Assembly (NCBI GenBank): GCA_025996695.1
Contig: BNTP01000089.1
Coordinates: 1 to 8,749, forward strand
Direction: 5' to 3'
DNA from: Bacteroidia bacterium
GTDB taxonomy: Bacteria; Bacteroidota; Bacteroidia; Bacteroidales; Azobacteroidaceae
DNA length: 8,749 nucleotides
The notes beneath the pieces are model-generated. The model was given only the letters and a program-made list of their open reading frames with translations, searched no databases and was not told the DNA's origin. The first letter of the stretch is position 1; each line of letters starts with the position of its first letter. Below are positions 1-7,274 of the stretch, piece by piece. A program made the translations under genes and the position numbers.

Positions 1-12
1 TAAATAATACAA

Positions 13-264
13 ATGGAAGTAATAAATGCCTTAGGAAGACGTAAAGCAGCCGTTGCGCGCGTTTACGTGAAAGAAGGATCCGGTAAAATCGTGATCAATA
101 AGCGTGAGCTTGAAGCCTATTTTCCTTCTTCAATTTTGCAATATGTTGTGAAACAACCTTTAAATAAATTAGGTGTTGCCGAACAATACGACATCGTTAT
201 CAACTTGCAAGGAGGAGGCTACAAAGGTACAACTTTTTTTTCAATTATGAATTATGAATTATGA
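13..264 (+). pseudogene. rpsI: 30S ribosomal protein S9, 3'-truncated copy
   Basis: S9 is a small-subunit ribosomal protein whose C-terminal tail reaches the P-site tRNA. Residues 1-72 read as a typical Bacteroidetes S9 N-terminus: the start MEVINALGRRKAAVARV, then YFPSSILQYVVKQPL and the glycine-rich GGGYKG. The family match stops at about base 228. The next 11 codons (TTFFSIMNYEL, stop at 262-264) are unrelated and come from the AT-rich heptamer repeat. S9 is normally about 128-130 aa, so the 3' half is missing, including the basic KKARRRFQFSKR-type tail. The TAA at 1-3 could be the stop of rplM, which usually precedes rpsI, but that cannot be verified here. The ORF end overlaps the convergent clpC stop by 6 bp. 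The fragment is either a partial duplicate, a rearrangement scar or an assembly join. Identity of the N-terminal part is near certain; function is unlikely. Confidence 0.9.
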
Positions 265-270
265 ATTATT
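243..270. repeat. Tandem heptamer AATTATG, four units
   Basis: Units AATTATG lie at 243-249, 250-256 and 257-263, followed by AATTATT at 264-270. The array covers the point where the rpsI remnant and the convergent clpC end meet, so it supplies both stop codons (TGA 262-264 on plus, TAA 261-259 on minus). Simple AT repeats of this kind can mediate slippage, recombination or assembly joins. Confidence 0.85.
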
Positions 271-2841
271 TTTCATTTTTTTTTCAGAAACGGTATTACG
301 CCGTGTGCGCAGTTGTTTGCATGCGGTCACAATTTTTTGTTTTTCGGCATCTAGATCGACGGCTAATTGAGCACCGGTTTTTACCTCTGCTTGCAGAATT
401 AATTCGGCCAACTCGTCTTCCAAATATTTCTGAATCGCACGTTTCAGCGGACGTGCGCCATATTGCGCGTCATAACTCTTAGATGCGATGAATGCTTTGG
501 CTGCATCGGAAATCTGCAGTGAATAGCCCAAATCGGCAATCCGTTTGTAAAAATGTTGCAGCTCAATGTCGATTATTTTTTCGATTGATTCTTTTTTCAA
601 CGCATCAAACGTGATAATATCATCAATGCGGTTCAAAAATTCGGGCGTAAACGTCTTATTCAGAGCCTTTTTGATGATGCTATTTGCCGCATCTTTATCT
701 TGAACCTCCGCATTTTTTGTGCCGGAGGTAAAGCCGATGCCATTGCCAAATTCTTTTACCTGACGCGAGCCAACATTGGAAGTCATGATAATAATCGTGT
801 TTTTGAAGTCGATTTGACGTCCCAAACTGTCGGTCAAACGTCCGTCGTCCATCACTTGCAGCAACAAATTGAACACGTCGGGATGCGCCTTTTCAATTTC
901 GTCCAGCAAAATAACCGAGTACGGTTTGCGACGCACTTTTTCGGTCAATTGTCCGCCTTCATCGTAGCCGATATAGCCCGGAGCCGCCCCAATCAAGCGC
1001 GACACGGACATTTTTTCCATGTATTCCGACATATCAATCCGAATCAACGAATCTTCCGAGCCAAAGAGGTATTCTGCCAATTTTTTCGCCAAATACGTCT
1101 TTCCTACACCCGTAGGGCCTAAAAACAGGAATGTGCCGATCGGTTTGCCGGCGGCATTCAATCCCACACGATTGCGCTGAATGGCTTTCACAATTTGTTG
1201 AACAGCATTATCCTGTCCAACGACCTTGCCTTGCAACTCGCCGTTCATGTCGAGCAAACGTTTATTTTCAGATTTTGCGATGCGCGTGACCGGAACACCT
1301 GACATCAAAGCAACGACTTCTGCCACTTTGTCAGCATCCACAATTTGCTTGTTTTCTACCAATTCTTCTGTCCATTTGGCTTTCAACGTTTCCAATTCAA
1401 GCGTCAAATCGCGTTCTGTATCTCTGTAGCCGGCAGCTATCTCAAAATTTTGCTCGTGAACCGCTTCCAACTTCAGCCGAGTAATCTCTGCAATGCGCTC
1501 TTCCAACGCCTCAATACTTTGTGGCACAACAATATTCGCAATATTGGTGCGCGCACCTGCTTCGTCCATCGCGTCGATGGCTTTGTCCGGAAAATAGCGA
1601 TCAGAGATGTAACGGTCTGCCAATTTGACACACATATCCAACGCCTCGTCCGTGTAAACCACATTGTGGTGATGCTCGTATTGCGCTTTGATATTACTCA
1701 AAATTCGACGCGTTTCTTCTGCTGTGGTCGGTTCGACAATGATTTTTTGAAAACGGCGTTCCAAAGCGGCATCTTTTTCGATGCTTTTGCGATACTCGTC
1801 CAATGTGGTGGCACCGACCACCTGAACTTCGCCGCGTGCTAATGCCGGTTTGAGAATATTGGCGGCATCCATCGTGCCACTCGCGCTTCCTGCACCCACC
1901 ATCGTGTGAATTTCGTCCATAAAAAGGATGACATTCGGGTTGCGCGACAACTCTATCATAATCGCTTTCATGCGTTCCTCAAACTGCCCGCGATATTTTG
2001 TACCTGCCACAATGGCAGTCATATCCAAACTAACAATGCGTTTGTCAAACAAGACGCGCGAAACTTTGCGTTCCACGATGCGCATCGCCAGACCTTCCAC
2101 AATCGCGGATTTCCCTACGCCCGCCTCGCCAATCAGTACCGGATTATTTTTCTTGCGGCGACTAAGGATTTGCGACAGACGTTCAATCTCGTTTTCGCGA
2201 CCGACAACAGGGTCTAAACGCCCCTCTGCCGCGTCCCGTGTCAAATCCGTGCCAAACATATCAATTACCGGAGTGTCCGAAACTTTAGCCGATTGCGCAT
2301 TTTTGACAGCTTCTTTTTTGTTATTGGCGTTATTGGCATTGTTAATTCCTTCGTCTTCTGCGTCGGCATTTTCATTGCCGGAAGTGGTAATGCGGGCTTT
2401 GGGAGCCTCGCCATGCGCACTGGCAATAGCGTCATAAACTCGCTGATAATCAATGTTTTGCGATTCCAAAACACGATAAGCCAATGAGTCGCGATTACGC
2501 AACATCGCTAACAGCAAATGTTCTGCATCCATTTCTGAACAGTTCATGTTCACCGACTCCAATACGCTCACACGCAAAAGGTTATCTACACCTTTGTCTA
2601 AACTCAATTGATTTTCAGGCACGAAGTTTCCTTCCTGATACATCGCGCTGTCCAACGTTTGCTTCAGAGCATTGGAATCCACGCCCAATTGCTTGATTAG
2701 CAGCGATGCGGAATTTTGTTCATCCCGCAAAATACCCAGCAGAATATGCTCTATGCACACCTGTGAGTTATGTAAACGTCCGGCTTCTTCTTTGCCAAAC
2801 ATTAAAATGTCTTTTACTTTGTTTGAAATTTTTTTCTTCAT
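259..2841 (-). CDS. clpC: ATP-dependent Clp protease ATP-binding subunit ClpC (class I HSP100)
   Basis: ClpC is a hexameric AAA+ unfoldase that feeds substrates into the ClpP protease in the cytoplasm. The 860-aa product has the full architecture: a double Clp_N domain (about 1-145); an Asn-rich linker (about 155-190); AAA D1 with Walker A GEAGVGKS (238-245) and Walker B VILFMDE (304-310); a UVR-type coiled middle segment (about 450-480); and AAA D2 with Walker A GPTGVGKT (575-582), Walker B VILLDE (643-648) and sensor-1-like TSN. A GIGF loop (701-704) matches the IGF/LGF-type ClpP-docking loop, which supports a true ClpC rather than ClpB. I chose the ATG at 2841: the Clp_N similarity begins there (MKKKISNKVKDILMFGKEEA) and a GAGG lies 9 nt upstream. 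The 35 residues before it in frame are not family-like. The gene is divergent from the 3207 gene and converges on the rpsI remnant. It appears intact. Confidence 0.96.
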   Translation of the reverse strand: MKKKISNKVKDILMFGKEEAGRLHNSQVCIEHILLGILRDEQNSASLLIKQLGVDSNALKQTLDSAMYQEGNFVPENQLSLDKGVDNLLRVSVLESVNMNCSEMDAEHLLLAMLRNRDSLAYRVLESQNIDYQRVYDAIASAHGEAPKARITTSGNENADAEDEGINNANNANNKKEAVKNAQSAKVSDTPVIDMFGTDLTRDAAEGRLDPVVGRENEIERLSQILSRRKKNNPVLIGEAGVGKSAIVEGLAMRIVERKVSRVLFDKRIVSLDMTAIVAGTKYRGQFEERMKAIMIELSRNPNVILFMDEIHTMVGAGSASGTMDAANILKPALARGEVQVVGATTLDEYRKSIEKDAALERRFQKIIVEPTTAEETRRILSNIKAQYEHHHNVVYTDEALDMCVKLADRYISDRYFPDKAIDAMDEAGARTNIANIVVPQSIEALEERIAEITRLKLEAVHEQNFEIAAGYRDTERDLTLELETLKAKWTEELVENKQIVDADKVAEVVALMSGVPVTRIAKSENKRLLDMNGELQGKVVGQDNAVQQIVKAIQRNRVGLNAAGKPIGTFLFLGPTGVGKTYLAKKLAEYLFGSEDSLIRIDMSEYMEKMSVSRLIGAAPGYIGYDEGGQLTEKVRRKPYSVILLDEIEKAHPDVFNLLLQVMDDGRLTDSLGRQIDFKNTIIIMTSNVGSRQVKEFGNGIGFTSGTKNAEVQDKDAANSIIKKALNKTFTPEFLNRIDDIITFDALKKESIEKIIDIELQHFYKRIADLGYSLQISDAAKAFIASKSYDAQYGARPLKRAIQKYLEDELAELILQAEVKTGAQLAVDLDAEKQKIVTACKQLRTRRNTVSEKKMKNNS

Positions 2842-2913
2842 TTTTTTTAACCTCGTGGTTGTTTTACAATGCAAGGGAGCAAATAATGTGCCAACTATGC
2901 GCGTATCCGAGTG

Positions 2914-2921
2914 CAAAATTA
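2914..2921 (-). promoter_or_regulatory. Candidate clpC promoter, -7 element only
   Basis: On the minus strand this reads TAATTTTG, matching the Bacteroidetes -7 consensus TAnnTTTG. It would start transcription roughly 60-70 nt upstream of the clpC ATG at 2841. No good TTTG sits 19-21 bp further upstream, so the -33 element is weak or absent and the call is tentative. Confidence 0.4.
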
Positions 2922-3053
2922 CACATTTATATTCAATTATCATCACTTTAATTCAAAAATTTTTTTTCAGTGAAAAGGAGGCAAATGCAGGTCAATAATA
3001 GTAATAAATGCATAAATCGCTCTGTCATAGCGACATAGATATTCAAATCTGAT

Positions 3054-3130
3054 TGCCGATAACCTAATGATAACTTAATGATAACATAACGATAACACAA
3101 AAATAACATAACGCTAACGCAATGATAACT
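3054..3130. repeat. Array of about seven imperfect 11-bp direct repeats
   Basis: From 3065 the sequence falls into six back-to-back 11-mers: TAATGATAACT, TAATGATAACA, TAACGATAACA, CAAAAATAACA, TAACGCTAACG and CAATGATAACT. A weaker seventh unit, TGCCGATAACC, precedes them at 3054-3064. The consensus is TAAYGATAACW, with TAAC at positions 7-10 conserved in every copy. The 11-bp period puts each copy on about the same face of the helix. The array ends 7 bp before the -33 box of the 3207 promoter and sits in the clpC/OMP divergent region. This suggests cooperative binding by a direct-repeat-recognising regulator, but the factor is unknown. Confidence 0.75.
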
Positions 3131-3137
3131 TAAAAAA

Positions 3138-3169
3138 TTTGGTGACGTCAAAAAATCAGCGTAGTTTTG
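3138..3169 (+). promoter_or_regulatory. Bacteroidetes-type promoter for the 3207 gene
   Basis: TTTG at 3138-3141, a 20-bp spacer and TAGTTTTG at 3162-3169 match TTTG-N19-21-TAnnTTTG at every defined base. Transcription would begin near 3175-3177, leaving a leader of about 30 nt before the ATG at 3207. The spacer contains the perfect palindrome TGACGTCA (3143-3150), which could be an operator. Confidence 0.75.
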
Positions 3170-3206
3170 CATCAAAAATGGGATTATAAACCAAATGATA
3201 TAAAAT

Positions 3207-3971
3207 ATGTATACAAACAGGTTAAAAATCAGAATCTTACTTCTTTTTTTAGTTGTAAGTTATTTGAAAAGTTCGGCTGCTGAGGAGTGGCAGATGCGTG
3301 CGCTGAGTGACGAATTGCTGAATCCGGCACAAATAGCGATAACTAATCAGCGAGAAACGGGTCTTTCTGTTTTTAATCGCTTTCAGATGAGCGAGTTAAA
3401 TACAGGTTGTGTGTATTTGAAATATCCCAATCATTGGCTGGATGTGGGTGCCAAAGTGTCTGCATTTGGTTATGAAGACTACCAATTGCTGTCAGGACAA
3501 GTAAGTTTTGCCAAAAAAGTGTTTGCCAACTTGGCTTTGGGCGTCCATATAGCGGTTGTGAATGAAAATTCGATTCTTGAGGAAGCGTCTAAAACCTATT
3601 TTGCATCCGGATTGGGCGCGTATTGGTATTGGAATGAGCGGTTTGATTGGGCGTTTTTAGTTGAAAATGCGCTTGGTAATGTTCCTGACGAGCCGGTTAA
3701 GTGGTTCGTTGGTTGCAAATATCGACCGATAGAGTTTGCTGCTGTTGTTCTGGAAGGCAGCTATAATCAAACATCGCATTTTAATTTGACGATTGGATTG
3801 GAATATGAAATTTTGGGACAATTTAGTTTGCGTTCGGGGATGATGACTGCTACAGGCACTCCAAATTTTGGCGTGGGTTACCGTTGGAAGCAGTGGCAAG
3901 TCGATATTGGGTTTGCCTTGCATCCGGAATTGGGCACGAGTAGCCTGATTGGCATCCGCAGGAAGTTCTAA
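3207..3971 (+). CDS. Secreted, probable outer-membrane beta-barrel protein (PorP/SprF-like)
   Basis: I do not recognise a specific family with certainty. The 254-aa product begins with a Sec signal peptide: basic residues (R5, K7, R9), a hydrophobic core [10 protein letters not shown] (about 11-20), and SSAA followed by EEW, with cleavage near residue 25. The mature part is rich in alternating aromatic and hydrophobic strands separated by turns (for example [36 protein letters not shown]) and ends in a terminal Phe, as is common for outer-membrane barrels. An early NPAQIA segment and the overall size recall PorP/SprF-type barrels of the Bacteroidetes, but it is shorter than typical type IX secretion PorP. 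It has its own promoter, and lptB starts 47 bp downstream behind a second promoter. A periplasmic or surface protein with beta structure cannot be excluded. Confidence 0.6.
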   Translation: MYTNRLKIRILLLFLVVSYLKSSAAEEWQMRALSDELLNPAQIAITNQRETGLSVFNRFQMSELNTGCVYLKYPNHWLDVGAKVSAFGYEDYQLLSGQVSFAKKVFANLALGVHIAVVNENSILEEASKTYFASGLGAYWYWNERFDWAFLVENALGNVPDEPVKWFVGCKYRPIEFAAVVLEGSYNQTSHFNLTIGLEYEILGQFSLRSGMMTATGTPNFGVGYRWKQWQVDIGFALHPELGTSSLIGIRRKF

Positions 3972-3973
3972 AT

Positions 3974-4005
3974 TTTGGCAGATTCAATATTTTATCGTAC
4001 TTTTG
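3974..4005 (+). promoter_or_regulatory. Bacteroidetes-type promoter for lptB
   Basis: TTTG at 3974-3977, a 20-bp spacer and TACTTTTG at 3998-4005 match the consensus exactly. It lies immediately after the stop codon of the preceding gene (3969-3971). The predicted start of transcription is near 4012, leaving only about 7 nt before the ATG at 4019 or 13 nt before the ATG at 4025. Confidence 0.75.
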
Positions 4006-4018
4006 TCGATATTTTATA

Positions 4019-4768
4019 ATGCGCATGGAACAGAATGTTTTACGTACCGAAAATTTGGTCAAAAAATACGGAAGCCGCACGGTGGTGAATCACGTGTCGA
4101 TTGACGTGAAGCAAGGCGAAATCGTGGGTTTGTTGGGTCCAAACGGTGCCGGCAAGACGACGACTTTTTACATGACAGTGGGTTTGGTGACGCCGGACGA
4201 AGGAAAAATTTTTCTTGACGACCTCGAAGTGACAAAATATCCCGTTTATAAACGGGCGCAAAATGGCATTGGCTATCTTCCTCAAGAAGCGTCGGTATTC
4301 CGAAAAATGTCGGTAGAGGACAATATCCGATCAGTATTGGAAATGACCCCGCTGTCGAAAGACGAACAAAAAGAGAAATTGGAATCGCTGATTAGCGAAT
4401 TTGGTTTGGGAAAAGTGCGTAAAAACTTAGGCGACCAACTGTCAGGCGGCGAACGTCGCCGTGTCGAAATCGCGCGTTGCCTCGTCATCAGTCCCAAATT
4501 TATCATGCTCGACGAACCATTTGCGGGAGTCGACCCGATTGCAGTGCAAGATATTCAACAAATTGTAGGCAAACTCAAACACAAAAATATCGGCATTCTG
4601 ATTACCGACCACAACGTGCACGAAACACTCAGCATCACCGACCGCGCCTACCTTCTATTTGAAGGGAAAGTCCTCTTTCAAGGCAATGCAGAAGAGCTTG
4701 CTGCTAATCCAATTGTGCGCGAAAAATATCTTGGGAAAGATTTTGAATTACGAAAAAAGACGCTGTAA
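4019..4768 (+). CDS. lptB: LPS export ABC transporter ATP-binding protein LptB
   Basis: LptB is the cytoplasmic ATPase that, with LptF and LptG, powers extraction of lipopolysaccharide from the inner membrane onto the Lpt bridge. The 249-aa product has all ABC motifs: Walker [10 protein letters not shown] (40-48), Q-loop YLPQEAS with Q89, signature LSGGERRR (141-148), Walker B FIMLDEP (161-167), D-loop GVD (170-172) and H-loop ITDHN with H198. The LptB-typical phrases [29 protein letters not shown] and DHNVHETL separate it from other ABC ATPases. Two ATGs are possible, 4019 and 4025. Similarity starts after both, and the promoter is so close that 4025 gives the more normal leader. The gene has its own promoter and no obvious downstream partner. 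Confidence 0.95.
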   Translation: MRMEQNVLRTENLVKKYGSRTVVNHVSIDVKQGEIVGLLGPNGAGKTTTFYMTVGLVTPDEGKIFLDDLEVTKYPVYKRAQNGIGYLPQEASVFRKMSVEDNIRSVLEMTPLSKDEQKEKLESLISEFGLGKVRKNLGDQLSGGERRRVEIARCLVISPKFIMLDEPFAGVDPIAVQDIQQIVGKLKHKNIGILITDHNVHETLSITDRAYLLFEGKVLFQGNAEELAANPIVREKYLGKDFELRKKTL

Positions 4769-4839
4769 ACGGGTGCACGACAAATTTCCCTTTTTGTTAC
4801 GACAGAGAATTGTATGAGAAGAGTAAAATCATTTTCACA

Positions 4840-4948
4840 GTCCCGCAGGGACGGGATGTGCATAACCGTAGGTGGGTGTAGCCGAAGCCCCGAGCGAAGT
4901 CGAAGGAGGCAGCGCAACCTACGGTTATGCACATTCTGTCTGCGGGAC
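4840..4948. repeat. 109-bp imperfect inverted repeat in the lptB 3' gap
   Basis: The outer arms GTCCCGCAG (4840-4848) and CTGCGGGAC (4940-4948) pair perfectly. Inner arms of 18 bp, 4856-4873 and 4917-4934 (core ATGTGCATAACCGTAGGT), also pair perfectly. A short unpaired stretch separates them on each side, and there is a 43-nt loop (4874-4916) with CGAGCGAAGTCGAAGG. This looks like a dispersed intergenic palindrome (REP/MITE-like) and could act as a transcription end between the convergent genes. Short ORFs across it are not credible. Confidence 0.75.
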
Positions 4949-5023
4949 TACGCTCAGGGTGAGTTTGCAGGACTTGCAAAATATAGCACCATATAAGCCA
5001 ACCGGACTGCGCCGTCCACATAA

Positions 5024-5110
5024 CCGTCAGCTTAAAAAGAAAGTGATAGTTGTTACAAGGTAACGGTTACTACCATGAAACAACTACTCCTTTCTTTTTT
5101 AGATTGACGG
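5024..5110. repeat. Imperfect inverted repeat with 31-nt arms, downstream of the lectin-like domain
   Basis: The left arm 5024-5054 and right arm 5079-5110 share CCGTCA/TGACGG at the outside, an A-rich AAAAGAAAG/CTTTCTTTT middle and TAGTTGTT/AACAACTA inside. They flank a 24-nt centre with three alternating boxes: GTTAC (5052-5056), GTAAC (5060-5064) and GTTAC (5066-5070). It lies about 110 bp past the stop of the minus-strand lectin-like reading frame. It may be a bidirectional terminator, a mobile-element scar or a recombination hairpin. The structure is clear; the role is inferred. Confidence 0.6.
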
Positions 5111-5220
5111 CTATGCTCGTCGGGAGACCCCTATCAGGTTTAGGCACGTAGGGTCACTAACAAGACGTGAACCGTGATTTTAGGCCGCATTCGTACAGTC
5201 AGGCGATGCGGATTATAACT

Positions 5221-5622
5221 TTACAAATACGCAACGCAGATGCCACGATGGGTCGCCGTATTGTCAGGGTATGGATATTTGCCATCGTTGGACGAGTTTA
5301 CCCTCAACAATTGATCGGAAGGACGCGAGCTCGAAAGCTCCCACACCCATGTGTGGACGCCGACAGCGGTGACGTAGTCAGGGCCCGAGTCGATCCAATA
5401 CGCGTGGCCTGCGTGAGCTGCTCGCCATGCGTCAGGCGCATACTGGCTTATTATTTGCATCTCTGCTAGCGTGCTTAGATGCATCCCTGCGACTGTGCAG
5501 TAGAATTGATGTCCTAATAGCGGGTAGTTTTCATTCATACCGCGGCGGTAGCACATCCGGATATTGGGGATGATGTCGATGAATCCCAGCCCCCCATCGT
5601 GGTTTTGAAGCGTACAGCGCAG
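5221..5622 (-). pseudogene. Lectin-like / DUF1566-like C-terminal domain, detached from the fibre gene; candidate DGR variable region
   Basis: This minus-strand frame is open from 5622 (just after an in-frame TGA at 5623-5625) to a TAA at 5221-5223, about 133 codons. The first ATG is at 5556. The protein contains GMHLSTLAEMQII, which resembles the GWRLPTLAELQ motif of DUF1566/FSU paralogous domains. It continues with HAYWIDSG, a WELSSSR stretch, LRVNSSNDGK and a terminal RGICVAYL like the VRCVRDL ends of that group. These folds serve as C-type-lectin-like binding tips in phage fibres, Bacteroidetes surface proteins and DGR targets. The domain starts mid-fold relative to any start codon and lies in a different frame (offset by one base) from the fibre ORF that ends 20 bp upstream. 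It is therefore probably the detached C-terminus of that protein. A separate small gene starting at 5556 is the alternative. Family assignment is by eye. Confidence 0.5.
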
Positions 5623-6878
5623 TCAGCGTCCGTCGGATTGATTAGACCAGAGCCACACCGATCATACGCTTTTCAGCGGCGGAGAGTGCCCCTGCTGTTG
5701 TTTCCGTCGCCCCCGGCACCGTAGCGGTCACCGTGACATTCCCCTCGCTGGTGAACGTTGGCGCAGTCGTTGTCGTAATCCCGCCGACCGTCGCCGTCGA
5801 GCTGACCGTAATCGTTCCGGTCGTCGCCAGGCGGTCGGCAGTTATAGCGTGCGTGGGTAGCGTAAGCGTATAAGATCTACCGTCGATTACCCTTCCCTTA
5901 TCATCAACCTTCACGGATCCGACGTCAAAAATCCCTCCGGGACTTGGCGTATAAACAGCGCCGGCGGCGACCCAGTCGACCGGCCCATAGGAGCGCGCCG
6001 TACCCACATTTGCCAAGTTCGCATCCGCGATAGTCCCTGACAGTAAGCTCGTCGACACAGAATTAGGCATCCTCACCGTATGCGTGGTAGCAGACGTGAT
6101 GCGACCTTTTGCATCCATCGCGAAGCCCGGAATAGAGAACGTCTCTCCCATCGCAGGGGTCAGTGCTGCCATTGCGTTTGTCCCATACGTGCCTGGCGTC
6201 ACGTCGAAATTCGCCAGCGTCGTGGCAATTGTCCCCGTGCTCAAAGCGGTAGCCGGCGCCGTCACATCACCCGTAAGAGCAAGCGTCTGCGTTTTGACCA
6301 CCTTAACGGCGAGAGAGTCAAGCACCGCCGTCACTGACGGAGCCATAGTCGTGCTCGCCGTGGTGAGATTGTTCTGCACCTGCGTCGGATGCACGTGATT
6401 GCCCGCGGCATAACCGGTCGCGGCTGATCCTATCGCTGCCGTGCCGGCGATTTGCGGTACCGCCGTTGCCAGATCATTTTTCGTCGCGCCCGTCGCGATA
6501 CCGGCCAGTTTCGTGCTGTCGGCACCCGTTGCCAACTTCGTGGTCGTAGCCGCATTACCCGTCGTGTTCTGATTCAGCACAGGAATATCTGCCGCAACCA
6601 GCGCACGGAAGGTCGGTACACCGTCAGCCGCTGTTGGAGCTGCGAACACGAACTTCGCTGTTTGCGAAGGCAATGTCGGCACCGATCTGAACGTCTTCAC
6701 GCCGTCCAGCGTCTGTGCTTTTGTCAACACAGAATCACGGAAATTCTGCAAGCTGGTGGGGGTTGCGCCCAGAGTCGTCGCATACACCTGTGCTTCCGTT
6801 GCCGGAACCGTTGCCCCAGGGCCGCCTGCACCGGTAATGGCAGCACTCTTTGAAGGTACCTGCGGTGCAGTTGTGAAT

Positions 6879-6932
6879 GTAGTAGTCCCGCCAATAGTCG
6901 TAGTGCCACCGATAGTAGTAGTGCCGCTAATT
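6879..6932 (-). repeat. Three 18-bp tandem repeats coding TIGGTT-type hexapeptides
   Basis: Units lie at 6879-6896, 6897-6914 and 6915-6932. They encode successive (T/S)(I/F)(G/x)GTT-like hexapeptides in the fibre reading frame (TTTIGGTTTIGG). The period is exactly six codons and the frame is kept. This is a short beta-strand shaft insert between two larger modules. Confidence 0.8.
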
Positions 6933-7184
6933 GTGTTAGTACTACTAGCGCCGGTTGATATACCGGTAGTGAATGTCTTGACGCCGCCAAGTGTCTGTTT
7001 TTTTGTGTAAACAGAATCACGGAATCTCTTCAAAGTGTTCACTGCCGTGTTATATACCTGTGCTTCTGTGGCAAGGGCTTGTGTGCCGGTAGCAACAGTT
7101 ATCGCATTGCTTTTCTCAGGCACCGTCGGTGAGACGGTAAACGAGGTCGCTGTGGCAGAGGTGAAATTGGCTGCGCCACTCACG

Positions 7185-7274
7185 GTCGTTGCTCCACTTA
7201 AGGTGGTTGTTCCACTTAGGGTATTTGTACCGGCAAGGGTGTTTGCACCATTCAGTGTGGTCGTTCCGGTGACT
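7185..7274 (-). repeat. Five 18-bp tandem repeats coding xGxxTL hexapeptides
   Basis: Units lie at 7185-7202, 7203-7220, 7221-7238, 7239-7256 and 7257-7274. On the minus strand they encode TTLNGA, NTLAGT, NTLSGT, TTLSGA, TTVSGA and similar. Each hexapeptide has one Gly and one Leu/Val at fixed spacing, as in beta-solenoid or triple beta-helix fibre shafts. The DNA copies have diverged from each other, so the array is not a fresh expansion. Confidence 0.85.

Noticed and set aside
261..2437. Several plus-strand ORFs of 67-169 codons inside clpC
   Set aside because: They are antisense shadows of a long, fully conserved gene, with no recognisable domains or promoters.
2842..2946. Extension of clpC by 35 codons to the ATG at 2946
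   Set aside because: The extra residues are unlike Clp_N domains, the candidate -7 box at 2914-2921 would fall inside the gene, and ATG 2841 has a GAGG and the family start.
3054..3130. CRISPR array
   Set aside because: The repeats are 11 bp, contiguous and without spacers, and there are no cas genes.
2948..3175. 75-codon minus-strand ORF in the clpC/OMP gap
   Set aside because: It is produced by the repeat array and overlaps the promoter of the 3207 gene; no family resemblance.
4797..5063. Short ORFs on both strands over 4797-5063
   Set aside because: They cross the 109-bp inverted repeat, mirror each other and have no family features.
5167..5469. Plus-strand ORF of 100 codons opposite the lectin-like frame
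   Set aside because: Arg/Cys-rich shadow; the minus frame has a recognisable domain pattern.
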